A DNA stretch of 64,000 nt from CAJBVG01 sp943371235 (GCA_943371235.1 CALRTZ010000007.1:21532-85531); one strand, 5' to 3'; counted from the first letter of the stretch, positions 25,690 through 35,176 are shown. Notes: generated by a model not told the origin, from the sequence alone. Made by a program: numbers and translations.

Positions 25690-26979
25690 ATGATAAATAA
25701 AATCGTTAGTATTCTTTTTTTGATATTTTGTTTAAGCATTACATCATCAAGTGCAACAATAAAAAGGGATACGATTGACATTTTATTGGTAGACGATTCA
25801 TTATATAATTCATCAAGTGCTTTTATGAATAAAGCACAGTCTAAATCGGAGCTTAAATCAATAGGATTTGCTGATTATGTGGATGCAGGTTTAAAGAATG
25901 AAGACAAATTTGTTCGTTTCTCTTATCGCTTGATTATTGCTTTGTTTATTATTTTTATCTCAACTTTTGTTTTTATTATAAGCAATAGGTTTGTAGTTGA
26001 ATATTTAAAAAGAAAAAAATCAAGAATTAACGATAGGATTGAAGAGCTCATTGCCGTATATATAAGTTTAGATAAAGATTCGGAATCTGAATCGGACGAA
26101 ATTTACGAGGAGTTAAAAGCATTTTTAGAAAACAAAACAGCTCGCCGGATTATTTTAAAAAACATTTTATCAGTAGATAATTCATTTTCAGGAGAGAGCA
26201 ATATACAACTTCGCAAATTATATACTAAGCTTAATTATGATAAAAGAGCATTGCAAAAGCTAAGCTCTGAAAGTTGGGCAATTAGAGCAAAAGCAATTAG
26301 AGAGCTTGCACAAATGGATGTTGTAGAAACAACCGAAAAAATCCGGAAATCCTTAACGCATATAAATCCTGTATTGAGGCTAGAAGCGGGTATAGCCTTA
26401 TTAAAATTAGACAAAGCGAATCCATTTTCATTCCTTGATGTAGACAGGGAATTGACCACTTGGCAACAAATGAATTTACTCGAAATTATAAGAAAAGTAA
26501 AATCATTAAAGGTTCCAAATTTTAAAAGATGGTTGTATTCTAAACAAGAAAGTATAATAGAGTTTTCTATTAAACTAATTTCATATTATCAACAATTGGA
26601 TGCGGTAGATGATTTGAAGTTATTGCTAACACACAAAAGCGCATCCGTACGATTTGAATTAGTGAAATGTTTAGGATCACTGGAGATGGAAGAGGTTATA
26701 GATGATTTAATAGTTGTATATGAATCTGAAAAAGAAGAAACCGTGAGATTGCAGTGCATTAAATCAATTGCTTACCTAGGTGGTGAATCCTCTATTGTAT
26801 TTTTAGAGAAGGTGCTACTATCTGGTATTTCTGTTGAAATGTTGGTTGCTGCAATTGCCTTAAGAGAATCGGGTGAAATGGGTACAATTAAATTGAAAGA
26901 GTATTTAAATACAAAAGATGTACAATTACTTAAAGTGCTGAAGCATGCTTTAGATGAAAATTTAACAGTTAGCAAATGA
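25690..26979 (+). CDS. Membrane-anchored HEAT-repeat protein of exopolysaccharide cluster
   Basis: A 429-residue protein with an N-terminal signal-like helix (1-22), a short extracytoplasmic segment and a second strong helix (about 76-98, LIIALFIIFISTFVFII). A cytoplasmic region follows, with HEAT-like helical pairs such as ESWAIRAKAIRELAQMD, INPVLRLEAGIALLKL and EETVRLQCIKSIAYLGG. Its stop overlaps the GT2 start (ATGA), showing tight coupling. HEAT arrays are protein-docking scaffolds. I infer that it links the receiver protein to the synthase. No catalytic motif is seen. Confidence 0.8.
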   Translation: MINKIVSILFLIFCLSITSSSATIKRDTIDILLVDDSLYNSSSAFMNKAQSKSELKSIGFADYVDAGLKNEDKFVRFSYRLIIALFIIFISTFVFIISNRFVVEYLKRKKSRINDRIEELIAVYISLDKDSESESDEIYEELKAFLENKTARRIILKNILSVDNSFSGESNIQLRKLYTKLNYDKRALQKLSSESWAIRAKAIRELAQMDVVETTEKIRKSLTHINPVLRLEAGIALLKLDKANPFSFLDVDRELTTWQQMNLLEIIRKVKSLKVPNFKRWLYSKQESIIEFSIKLISYYQQLDAVDDLKLLLTHKSASVRFELVKCLGSLEMEEVIDDLIVVYESEKEETVRLQCIKSIAYLGGESSIVFLEKVLLSGISVEMLVAAIALRESGEMGTIKLKEYLNTKDVQLLKVLKHALDENLTVSK

Positions 26980-28394
26980 GTTTTTTATTCGACATATTGA
27001 GTGGCTTCGTTAGTATTGGTATTTTTTACTATGCATTAACAGTATATATATCATACATGTTATTAGCTATACTTTCTGCTTATGAAATGAGATTTTATAA
27101 GAAGAAAAATAGTTTTGTAAATTATAATACAATCCTTTCCTCTACTTTATCTCCATCAATTTCTATTATTGCGCCAGCATATAATGAACAGCATACTATA
27201 GTAGAGAACATACGATCCTTGGTATCATTATATTACAATGATTTTGAAGTTATAATTGTAAATGATGGAAGTAAAGATGATTCGATGAAGTTAATGATTG
27301 ATAGCTTTGATTTAGTAAAAGTAAATTATGCTTTTGAATACAAAATTGAGTGTAAAGAAATTTTGGGTGTGTACAAATCTAGAAATAAAGCATACAACAA
27401 ATTAGTAGTGGTTGATAAAAAAAATGGAGGCAAAGCAGATGCATTAAATGCAGGTATAAATATTTCTATGAAAGATATTATTGCTTGTATAGATGTAGAT
27501 TGTATACTAGAGTCGGAAGCGTTATTAAAAATGGTTAAGCCATTTTTAGAAGAGAAGGTAAAAGTAATTGCAACAGGTGGGGTAATACGTATTGCAAACA
27601 ATTGTGAAATTGAACACGGTAGAATCACAAAAATTAGATTGCCCGATAATTGGTTAGCTAGAATGCAAGTATTAGAATATTTCAGAGCATTTTTAGTAGG
27701 GCGTATGGCTTGGAGTAGATTAAATGGTCTGTTATTGGTTTCAGGAGCTTTAGGGTTATTTGATAGAAAAATTGTTGTAGAATGTGGCGGATATAATCAT
27801 GACACGGTTGGTGAAGATATGGAGTTGGTTGTAAGAATGCGTAGGTACATGGCAGATAGGGGAGAGAAATATAAAGTGGTGTATGTGCCAGATCCTCTAT
27901 GTTGGACAGAGGCTCCATCAGATACAAAAGTTTTAGGAAGGCAACGAAACAGATGGATGCGTGGCACCATTGAAACAATGATTTCACATCAAGCATTATT
28001 TTTTAACCCAAAGTATAAATTGTTAGGTATGCTAAGTTATCCTTATTGGTTCTTCTTCGAATGGATGGCCCCAATTATTGAAATAATAGGAATTACTTTT
28101 GCCGTTTTTTTTGGAATTATGGGTTACATTAGTTTTTCTTTTTTTCTAATTATGTTGTTATTGGTATTTATGTTTAGTTTTACCTATTCCTCTTTTTCAA
28201 TTTTATACGAAGAAATTTCTTACCATCAATATAAAAATAAGAAAGACATTTTGAAGTTATTTTTATCAGCCTTAATAGAACCTTTTTTTTATCATCAATT
28301 GAATTTATGGTGGTCTATAAGAGGGAACATCGATTTTTTAACCGGTAAAAAATCATGGGGGGAAATGACTAGGAAAGGATTTACTAAAAAATAA
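26976..28394 (+). CDS. Processive GT2 glycosyltransferase (PgaC/hyaluronan synthase-like)
   Basis: Membrane synthase of 472 residues. One N-terminal helix is followed by the cytoplasmic GT-A domain: APAYNEQHTIVENI, VIIVNDGSKDDS, KKNGGKADALNAGI, CIDVDCI (DxD), the catalytic region HDTVGEDMELVVRMRR and QRNRWMRG (the Q-x-x-R-W motif of processive enzymes). Three to four helices follow from about residue 350. These features are those of enzymes that polymerise and extrude a beta-linked polysaccharide. There is no PilZ domain. The sugar is unknown; similarity to PNAG synthase suggests GlcNAc as the first guess. Confidence 0.9.
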   Translation: MSFLFDILSGFVSIGIFYYALTVYISYMLLAILSAYEMRFYKKKNSFVNYNTILSSTLSPSISIIAPAYNEQHTIVENIRSLVSLYYNDFEVIIVNDGSKDDSMKLMIDSFDLVKVNYAFEYKIECKEILGVYKSRNKAYNKLVVVDKKNGGKADALNAGINISMKDIIACIDVDCILESEALLKMVKPFLEEKVKVIATGGVIRIANNCEIEHGRITKIRLPDNWLARMQVLEYFRAFLVGRMAWSRLNGLLLVSGALGLFDRKIVVECGGYNHDTVGEDMELVVRMRRYMADRGEKYKVVYVPDPLCWTEAPSDTKVLGRQRNRWMRGTIETMISHQALFFNPKYKLLGMLSYPYWFFFEWMAPIIEIIGITFAVFFGIMGYISFSFFLIMLLLVFMFSFTYSSFSILYEEISYHQYKNKKDILKLFLSALIEPFFYHQLNLWWSIRGNIDFLTGKKSWGEMTRKGFTKK

Positions 28395-28396
28395 AA

Positions 28397-30415
28397 ATGA
28401 AGGTACAAGAAAATTACTCTTATTTACGAAATAGATTAATATTAAGCTTGCATAATTTCACAGGTATTACGCTTGGTTTGCTTGTTTTATTTATACTGTT
28501 AAGATTAGTTGAATATACAACTCTATCCTTTAATCATTCCGGCATAAGCAATTTGTTTTATTATGAATTTAATGGATTGATATTTGATCTCTCATTTTTT
28601 TTAAATTATACATCCTTAGTTTTTTTACCTATAATTTTATTGAGTATTATCATAGATTTTAGGGTAGTTAATTTCCTATATACACTAATAGGAGCAATCT
28701 TTCTAATGTTTTACGTAGTGTTGATTTATTATTTTTCCGAAACTCTAAATCCGTTAGGGGCCGATTTGTTTTCATACTCTGAAGAAGAGCTTAAACTTAT
28801 TATTGGAGCATCAGGTGCTATTAATATTTGGTCGATTTTATTTGCAATATTTTTTATTTATATATGTTTTAAAATTCCTTCATTATTTAGAAATATTAAT
28901 TGGCATATTTCTGTACTAATAACTTATCTTATTATTTCGGGTTTTAGTTGGTTTTACAATCCATATGTAAAACCTAATATTAATAGTTACAAAAAAGAAA
29001 TCAATTATTTTTTAAGTTCAAATAAACTAGCTTATTTTTATTTTGATATAAAAGAAAATGAAATTCAAGATTCGGAAATAGCTTATGATGGATTTTATTT
29101 TGATGATGATTTAACGGGTAGAAGTTTTAAATACATTGACCCGGAAAATTATCCTTTTTTAAATATTGATACCACTCAAGATGTTCTATCTAACTTTTTA
29201 AATAAATCTACAAAACGACCTAATTTAGTTTTTATTATAGTAGAGGGGTTAGGCAGGTCTTATTCGGGAGTAGCGGCAGACAATGGAAGTTTTACCCCTT
29301 TTTTAGATTCCTTGGCTGAGCATAGTTTATATTGGGAAAACTTTGTTAGCAATGGTGGTAGAACCTTTGCAATACTTCCTGCTATGTTTGCTTCCTTGCC
29401 TTTTGGCGAAAAGGGATTTTTAGAGTATGCAGAAAATGCACCGAAACATCAGTCGTTAATAAGACTACTAGGTGTAAACGGTTATTACACCAGTTTTTAT
29501 CATGGTGGTAATTCAAATTTCGATAACATGGACATATTCCTTAAGCGACAAAACATAGGAAGGATTATTGATGAAAATTATTTCCCGAAAAGGTATAAAA
29601 AAATGCCACCGAGTGCACAGAACTTTACTTGGGGATATGGTGATATTGAATTGTTCAATTACTATTTCAATTTAATTGATACGATTACAAAGCCACGAAT
29701 GGATATTTTGCTTACACTTTCCAATCATAGCCCGTTTAAAGTAATTGGCTTAAATAAGTATAGAGAGAGATTTGAACAAAGATTAGAAGATCTTGATATT
29801 TCTGGTGAAGGAAAAGATTCTTACAGCTCTTACAAGGATATGTATAGTTGTGTTTTATATTCGGATGATGCTATTCGAAATTTTATTAATAAATATAAAA
29901 AGAGAAAGGATTTTAACAATACAATTTTTATTATAACAGGTGATCATCGAATGCCTGAGATTCCAATAGATAGAAGAATTGAGCAGTTTCGTGTTCCATT
30001 AATTATTTATTCACCAATGTTAAAACGGAAAGCTAGTTTTAAAGGCGTTTCATCCCATTTAGATATTACACCAACGTTAATATCATATTTAAGATTTAAT
30101 TATAAAATAAATAGACCATTGCAGCAAGCTTGGTTAGGAGCAGATTTAGATACTTCTAGATTTTTTGCGAGTCGAAAATTTATACCAATGATGCGGAATA
30201 AAAACGAGTTGCAAGATTTTATTGATCGATCTATCTATTCTTCGGGGATGAAAGTGGAGTTAATTAATGATAGGTTAATATCTTCTAATACAAATGATTT
30301 AATTGCTAAAAGAATTACGGAAGGTCGTATAAAAGAGTTTAAATTGAAGAACTCAACTATTAAAAATTCGAAGGGCTTAGTGCCAGATTCTGTTTATAAC
30401 TATTCTTTTCGGTAA
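28397..30415 (+). CDS. LtaS-like membrane phosphoglycerol/phosphoethanolamine transferase or sulfatase-fold protein
   Basis: A 672-residue protein with about five N-terminal membrane helices (to about residue 200) and an extracytoplasmic alkaline-phosphatase/sulfatase-fold domain (PF00884). Metal and nucleophile positions are visible: Glu in FIIVEGLGRSYSG (about 282), the Thr nucleophile in NGGRTFAILPAMF (about 321), and Asp-His in ITGDHRMPEIP (about 513). This matches lipoteichoic acid synthase and related enzymes. Gram-negative Bacteroidota lack LTA, so decoration of the polymer made by the upstream GT2 is the best inference. The last 16 bases overlap the convergent gene. Confidence 0.85.
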   Translation: MKVQENYSYLRNRLILSLHNFTGITLGLLVLFILLRLVEYTTLSFNHSGISNLFYYEFNGLIFDLSFFLNYTSLVFLPIILLSIIIDFRVVNFLYTLIGAIFLMFYVVLIYYFSETLNPLGADLFSYSEEELKLIIGASGAINIWSILFAIFFIYICFKIPSLFRNINWHISVLITYLIISGFSWFYNPYVKPNINSYKKEINYFLSSNKLAYFYFDIKENEIQDSEIAYDGFYFDDDLTGRSFKYIDPENYPFLNIDTTQDVLSNFLNKSTKRPNLVFIIVEGLGRSYSGVAADNGSFTPFLDSLAEHSLYWENFVSNGGRTFAILPAMFASLPFGEKGFLEYAENAPKHQSLIRLLGVNGYYTSFYHGGNSNFDNMDIFLKRQNIGRIIDENYFPKRYKKMPPSAQNFTWGYGDIELFNYYFNLIDTITKPRMDILLTLSNHSPFKVIGLNKYRERFEQRLEDLDISGEGKDSYSSYKDMYSCVLYSDDAIRNFINKYKKRKDFNNTIFIITGDHRMPEIPIDRRIEQFRVPLIIYSPMLKRKASFKGVSSHLDITPTLISYLRFNYKINRPLQQAWLGADLDTSRFFASRKFIPMMRNKNELQDFIDRSIYSSGMKVELINDRLISSNTNDLIAKRITEGRIKEFKLKNSTIKNSKGLVPDSVYNYSFR

Positions 30416-31590
30416 ATTGGAATTGATTTCTTACTTTTAGACGAAGTACGACTATAGTTTTCTTCTAGAATTTTTTTCATTACTGGAAAATAGTAGGCAT
30501 AGAAGAAACTTTCACGTTGAACGATTGATTTATTATTTACGGATAAACTTTTAATGTAATTTATAAATTTAAATTTTGCATAATTCATATCAATTGGATT
30601 ATCGGCAAAATCTGCTGCAAAATAATACATCATACTGTTATTTTGTGCACGTTCAATACTAGCAGGGAATACCTTAAGAATATTGTTTTCATATAATATG
30701 GTATCGCCACTAGCATTGGTATTTAGTTTAAAAACAGAAATAATGTTATTCTTACGCGAGCTTTGATTAATTTCGAACCAAAATGGATAGGGAACTTCTT
30801 TAGGTATATTGTATTTATCTTGATTTATTTTTTGAGTATGTATTATGGGCATCGCTCCATTTAAATGCCTTCCTTCTTCTAAAATTTCAACTCTTCCATT
30901 TTCGTTTACTAAAATTATGCCTTGTCCTTTAAAATTCCAGTTATAGGTATGGTGTTGAACATAACTTTCAACCACCCACCGTGGAATTTCCGGATTTCGA
31001 TTTGTGTCCAATTCATCAAAATACCTCCCAATCCAACCTGTCCATTTAATTCTATATATTTCTTCAAAAGCTCTACGTGTGCTTATATTGGTAGGGGAGC
31101 CCATACTATTGAATTCAGAAACCACCAACTTGTTTCTTTCCACCATATTATTTATCAGTTTCAAGTCGGCTTTGTTCATTCCTCCATATATTTTTTTAGA
31201 TCTACGGTAAACATCTCCATCATACCAATCATTGTTATAAATACCATAACAATCGGTAAAATAAACCATGTCTATCCTTTCCGATAATTCTTTTATTTCA
31301 CTATTGGTTCTTGCATTTAAATCGTTGATGTAATATTTTTTATTTTTAAAAGGGTAGAATCCCATATAATCACTGCTAGCATCATAAAAGGTTCCATCCC
31401 ATTTTATGTATTTTTCATTTTTTAATATCCAGCAAAAAGACACATGTTCTTGAGCAGGTTGTTCAGTTACTGTTTTGTCAATAATAAGAATGTTCATCTT
31501 TTTCTCGGCAGATAATTTCCACCATAGCCACATCCAAAGAGGTGATAGCACTATTATCATTACTATAAGAAAAATGAAACATTTTCTCAT
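30400..31590 (-). CDS. Unrecognised membrane-anchored protein in exopolysaccharide cluster
   Basis: I do not recognise this 396-residue protein. One N-terminal helix (about 4-28, rich in Trp at its end) anchors a large extracytoplasmic domain. Alternating strand/helix elements (MNILIIDKTV, DMVYFTDCYG, NKLVVSEFNSMGSP, RIKWTGWIGRYFDELD) suggest a Rossmann-like or glutamine-amidotransferase-like fold, but no catalytic triad is clear. The C-terminus is basic (SSKSKKSIPIYRKE). Its start overlaps the YaiO gene stop (TAATG), so both are translated together, and its 3' end overlaps the LtaS-like gene. Context implies a role in polymer modification or export. Confidence 0.6.
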   Translation of the reverse strand: MRKCFIFLIVMIIVLSPLWMWLWWKLSAEKKMNILIIDKTVTEQPAQEHVSFCWILKNEKYIKWDGTFYDASSDYMGFYPFKNKKYYINDLNARTNSEIKELSERIDMVYFTDCYGIYNNDWYDGDVYRRSKKIYGGMNKADLKLINNMVERNKLVVSEFNSMGSPTNISTRRAFEEIYRIKWTGWIGRYFDELDTNRNPEIPRWVVESYVQHHTYNWNFKGQGIILVNENGRVEILEEGRHLNGAMPIIHTQKINQDKYNIPKEVPYPFWFEINQSSRKNNIISVFKLNTNASGDTILYENNILKVFPASIERAQNNSMMYYFAADFADNPIDMNYAKFKFINYIKSLSVNNKSIVQRESFFYAYYFPVMKKILEENYSRTSSKSKKSIPIYRKE

Positions 31591-32822
31591 TAAAAAATCT
31601 TTTCGATATTAATATTGAAATTATAATTTGTTCTATAGCCAGAGAACGACGTTTCTTCTTCTGAAATTCCAATACCTATGCCAGCAATTAAATTTCGTTT
31701 AAAAGGTTTTTGATACGTGAGTCGAAGTCTGTTTGATTTGAGCAAAAAACTATTTGGCACTCCATCATTTCTATTAATTCGGACCTCATCCGTAGAAATA
31801 CCAGAGCCTGCAATTATTCCAATATAATTATTTGCATCACCTAAGTAATAACGAGTACTTAATGTTAAGGACCCTGATGAGCCCACTGAACTTGGTATAT
31901 AATTTGGTCGTAAAGAAAACCAAAAATTTTTCCAGTATTTACCTATGGATGCTGTGTAAACCCAAGTGGTGTTACTAAAGCGAAGGTACCTAATGCCAAG
32001 TTCAGCCTCAAAAGATTTAGGTAAAGCTCTATAAATAGATGCCCCCCACTTGTAAGTTGGGAAAATACTTACATCGGAATAGCCTCCATTTAAATACATA
32101 TACATTTTATCGCCAATACTTGGATACCAATCTAACTCTATTTGATTTCCTGAAACTCCAAAACGTTCTGCACGATTAAGTCTTGTAATGATAGATCCCA
32201 AATTATTTGTACTTCGTGTATATGCGAGGCTGTATAAATTCCAAGGACTAAATGTTTTGTTAAACTGGTCGTGGTCGTAGTTTATAGAAATTTTATTGCG
32301 CTGTATTTTTCGTTTTATGAGCTCGTTATATTCAAATAATTGTGATTCTTTTTTATTGTATTTTAGAGCAAAATTCATAGTATTACTTGCATCCTCTATT
32401 CTGTTCAAATTTATCAGAGCTTTAGATTTTCTGAGTAAAATATCTGCATTAGTTGAGTCGTATTTTAAAGCGTTATTTGCGACAGTCAAAGCGCTAGAAT
32501 AATTTTCGCTCCACAATTCTAAATCGCACAAAGCAGAATAGGCATCTATGTAATTTCCTTGTTTGGCAATAACTCCATTAAAATAAATTCTTGCGGTATC
32601 ATATTGTTCATCCCATGTATAAAGTCTGCCAAGAAAAACCTGAATTTCTAAATAATTAGGGCTTAAGTCTATTGCATTTTTTGCAATAGACTTTGCTTTT
32701 GAACGATCGCCAGAAAATCCATATTTCCTCGCTTCTTTAAATAATGAGTCTATATCTTGCGCATAAGCAAAATTTAATATACTTAAAAAGACGACGAATA
32801 TTATAGAGAGTTTTTTATTCAT
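31590..32822 (-). CDS. TPR-YaiO outer-membrane beta-barrel, candidate polysaccharide exporter
   Basis: A 410-residue protein with signal peptide (MNKKLSIIFVVFLSILNFAYA). About four TPR units follow (residues 25-160: ARKYGFSGDRSKAKSIAKNA, LGRLYTWDEQYDTARIYF, ALCDLELWSENYSSALTV). The C-terminal YaiO-type barrel (about 180-410) ends in Phe. The ATG at 32822 is preferred over a TTG one codon upstream. A TPR domain joined to a barrel is the design of PgaA and AlgK/E-type exporters in synthase-dependent systems, so it is the natural outer-membrane partner of the GT2. It sits 3 bases after glyA on the minus strand. Confidence 0.85.
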   Translation of the reverse strand: MNKKLSIIFVVFLSILNFAYAQDIDSLFKEARKYGFSGDRSKAKSIAKNAIDLSPNYLEIQVFLGRLYTWDEQYDTARIYFNGVIAKQGNYIDAYSALCDLELWSENYSSALTVANNALKYDSTNADILLRKSKALINLNRIEDASNTMNFALKYNKKESQLFEYNELIKRKIQRNKISINYDHDQFNKTFSPWNLYSLAYTRSTNNLGSIITRLNRAERFGVSGNQIELDWYPSIGDKMYMYLNGGYSDVSIFPTYKWGASIYRALPKSFEAELGIRYLRFSNTTWVYTASIGKYWKNFWFSLRPNYIPSSVGSSGSLTLSTRYYLGDANNYIGIIAGSGISTDEVRINRNDGVPNSFLLKSNRLRLTYQKPFKRNLIAGIGIGISEEETSFSGYRTNYNFNINIEKIF

Positions 32823-32825
32823 CAA

Positions 32826-34097
32826 TTACTTATAAAGAGGAAAGTCTTTCATCCAAGTGTTCACATCTTTCTTCACTTTCTTCAATGTCTTTTCATCTTC
32901 AGGATTCATTAACACAGCATCAATTAGTGATACTATTTTATCCATGTGTTTTTCTTTCATGCCTCTGCTTGTAATAGCCGCAGTTCCAATTCGAATTCCA
33001 GAAGTTACAAATGGTGATTTATCATCAAATGGCACCATGTTTTTATTGATGGTGATATCCGCTTTTACCAATGCATTTTCTGCAGTTTTACCTGTTATGT
33101 TTTTATTTCGAAGATCAATTAACATTAAATGATTATCGGTACCGCCAGAAATTATTTGGTAACCTCTATTCATAAATGATTTAGCCATGGCTTGAGCATT
33201 TTTCTTTACTTGTAAAATATATTTAAAATACTGATCGCTTAATGCCTCTCCAAAAGCTACAGCTTTTGCAGCAATTACATGCTCTAATGGTCCGCCTTGA
33301 GTTCCAGGAAACACAGCTCCATCTAATATTGCCGACATCATTTTTACTTCACCTTTTGGTGTTTTAATTCCCCAAGGATTCTCAAAATCTTTACCCATCA
33401 TAATAAGTCCACCACGAGGTCCTCTTAATGTTTTGTGAGTAGTAGTAGTTACAATATGGCAATGTGGAAGTGGGTCGTTTAATAATCCACGAGCAATTAA
33501 TCCTGATGGATGTGAGATATCTGCCAATAATAAAGCACCCACTTTGTTGGCTACTTTGCGCATACGTTTATAATCCCAATCGCGAGAATAAGCAGAAGCT
33601 CCGCAAATTATTAATTTCGGTTTTTCTTCAATTGCAATTTTCTCAAACTTACTGTAATTAATTAAACCAGTTTCTTTTTCTACCCCATAAAAACTTGGCT
33701 TGTATAATTGGCCCGAAAAATTTACTGGAGATCCATGAGTTAAATGCCCACCATGTGAAAGGTCGAAGCCTAATATTTTATCGCCTGGTTTTAACACTGC
33801 CAACATTACTGCTGCATTTGCTTGAGCGCCAGAGTGAGGTTGAACGTTAGCCCATGCTGCTCCAAATAGTTGCTTCACTCTATCAATAGCCAACTGTTCT
33901 ACTTGATCTACCACTTCACAACCTCCGTAATATCTCTTGCCTGGCAAGCCTTCTGCGTATTTATTTGTTAAGCACGAACCTTGTGCCTCCATTACTTGTG
34001 TGCTTACAAAATTCTCTGAAGCTATCAATTCAAGGCCTTCTTCTTGGCGATGTGCTTCTTTCTCTATGAGTTTAAATATTTGCTGATCTCTTTTCAT
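32826..34097 (-). CDS. glyA: Serine hydroxymethyltransferase
   Basis: PLP enzyme interconverting serine and glycine with tetrahydrofolate, 423 residues, normal length. The PLP-lysine motif is HIVTTTTHKTLRGPRGG. GLELIASENFVS, NKYAEGLPGKRYYGG and PHSGAQANAAV are the other signatures. It is the first gene of a minus-strand group with the YaiO and unknown genes. Its ATG lies four bases from TATTTTTA on the minus strand (34102-34109), one mismatch from a minus-7 box. Confidence 0.97.
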   Translation of the reverse strand: MKRDQQIFKLIEKEAHRQEEGLELIASENFVSTQVMEAQGSCLTNKYAEGLPGKRYYGGCEVVDQVEQLAIDRVKQLFGAAWANVQPHSGAQANAAVMLAVLKPGDKILGFDLSHGGHLTHGSPVNFSGQLYKPSFYGVEKETGLINYSKFEKIAIEEKPKLIICGASAYSRDWDYKRMRKVANKVGALLLADISHPSGLIARGLLNDPLPHCHIVTTTTHKTLRGPRGGLIMMGKDFENPWGIKTPKGEVKMMSAILDGAVFPGTQGGPLEHVIAAKAVAFGEALSDQYFKYILQVKKNAQAMAKSFMNRGYQIISGGTDNHLMLIDLRNKNITGKTAENALVKADITINKNMVPFDDKSPFVTSGIRIGTAAITSRGMKEKHMDKIVSLIDAVLMNPEDEKTLKKVKKDVNTWMKDFPLYK

Positions 34098-34138
34098 GCC
34101 TTAAAAATACATATTTTTAGCAAAAAAGGCTCATTTCG

Positions 34139-34160
34139 TTACAATAGTAAATTATTGTAA
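34139..34160. promoter_or_regulatory. Dyad in the glyA / nucleotidyltransferase divergent promoter region
   Basis: TTACAATA (34139-34146) and TATTGTAA (34153-34160) are perfect 8-base inverted half-sites separated by 6 bases, in the 89-base gap between divergent start codons. The form fits a dimeric regulator's operator. A plus-strand TAACTTCG (34158-34165, one mismatch) overlaps it and could be the minus-7 box of the nucleotidyltransferase gene. Confidence 0.4.
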
Positions 34161-34186
34161 CTTCGACCTTAGAAACGATTCTCCAA

Positions 34187-35176
34187 ATGAAAGCAATTAT
34201 CCCCGTAGCCGGTATTGGCAGTCGATTACGCCCGCATACCCACACACAACCAAAAGCCTTGGTTCCTGTAGCTGGTAAACCAATTTTAGGTCATATAATC
34301 GACAGTTTAAAAGAAGTTGGCATCAATGAGTTTATTTTTGTAATTGGCTATTTAGGTGATAAAATTCAGTCGTATGTAATTGAAAAATATCCCGAACTAA
34401 ATAAACATTTTGTAGTTCAAGCACAAAAAGAAGGCATTGGTCATGCTATCTGGACAGCTAAAGAATTTGTGGATGCCAATGATCAATTACTCATTGTATT
34501 AGGTGATACTATTTTTGATGTACACTTAAATGAGTTTATCAATTTGCCATTTTCAGCAATCGGCGTAAAAAAAGTAGAAGACCCAAGGAACTTTGGAGTA
34601 GTAGAAACCGATGATGAAGGTTTTATCACTCGATTAGTAGAGAAACCAATCATTCCAAAATCAAACATGGCAATGGTAGGTTTATATAAAATAAAAGAAG
34701 GTAAATTATTGATGGATACGCTAGATGAAAACATCAAAAATAATTTAAGAACCTATAACGAATTTCAATTAACAGATGCCTTAATGCACATGGTTGAAAA
34801 GGGTGCAAAAATAAAATCGTTTAAAGTAGAAGAATGGTACGATTGTGGTAAGAAAGAAGTATTGTTAGCTACAAACGCAATGTTATTAAGCAGGCAAGAA
34901 CTCAAAGAATCATATGCTTTCAACAATACAATCATTATTCCGCCCGTTAGCATAGCTGCAAATTGTAGAATTCAGAATTCTATTATTGGCCCCAATGTTT
35001 CCATTGGAGAAAACACATATGTTGATCATTCTATTTTGGAAAATTCTATTATTGGTTCGTTTTCACAATTAGAAGATGTAGTACTTCAAGATTCATTGGT
35101 AGGTAGTGATGCCTCACTTAAAGGCTTAAGTCAAAGTTTAAATTTAGGAGATAGCACCGAAATAAGTTTCTCATAA
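34187..35176 (+). CDS. Sugar-phosphate nucleotidyltransferase (first paralogue)
   Basis: NTP:sugar-1-phosphate nucleotidyltransferase, 329 residues. The N-terminal signature is VAGIGSRLRPHTHTQPKALV, then GKPILGHIID, the metal Asp in VLGDTIFD, EDPRNFGVVE and the sugar-binding VEKP and EWYDCGKK. A C-terminal left-handed beta-helix (IQNSIIGPNVSIGEN, LENSIIGSFSQL) is present. It resembles glucose-1-P thymidylyl/uridylyltransferases; base and sugar cannot be settled. A second gene of the same build lies at 39124. Its stop codon opens an ATTCACA repeat tract. Confidence 0.88.
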   Translation: MKAIIPVAGIGSRLRPHTHTQPKALVPVAGKPILGHIIDSLKEVGINEFIFVIGYLGDKIQSYVIEKYPELNKHFVVQAQKEGIGHAIWTAKEFVDANDQLLIVLGDTIFDVHLNEFINLPFSAIGVKKVEDPRNFGVVETDDEGFITRLVEKPIIPKSNMAMVGLYKIKEGKLLMDTLDENIKNNLRTYNEFQLTDALMHMVEKGAKIKSFKVEEWYDCGKKEVLLATNAMLLSRQELKESYAFNNTIIIPPVSIAANCRIQNSIIGPNVSIGENTYVDHSILENSIIGSFSQLEDVVLQDSLVGSDASLKGLSQSLNLGDSTEISFS

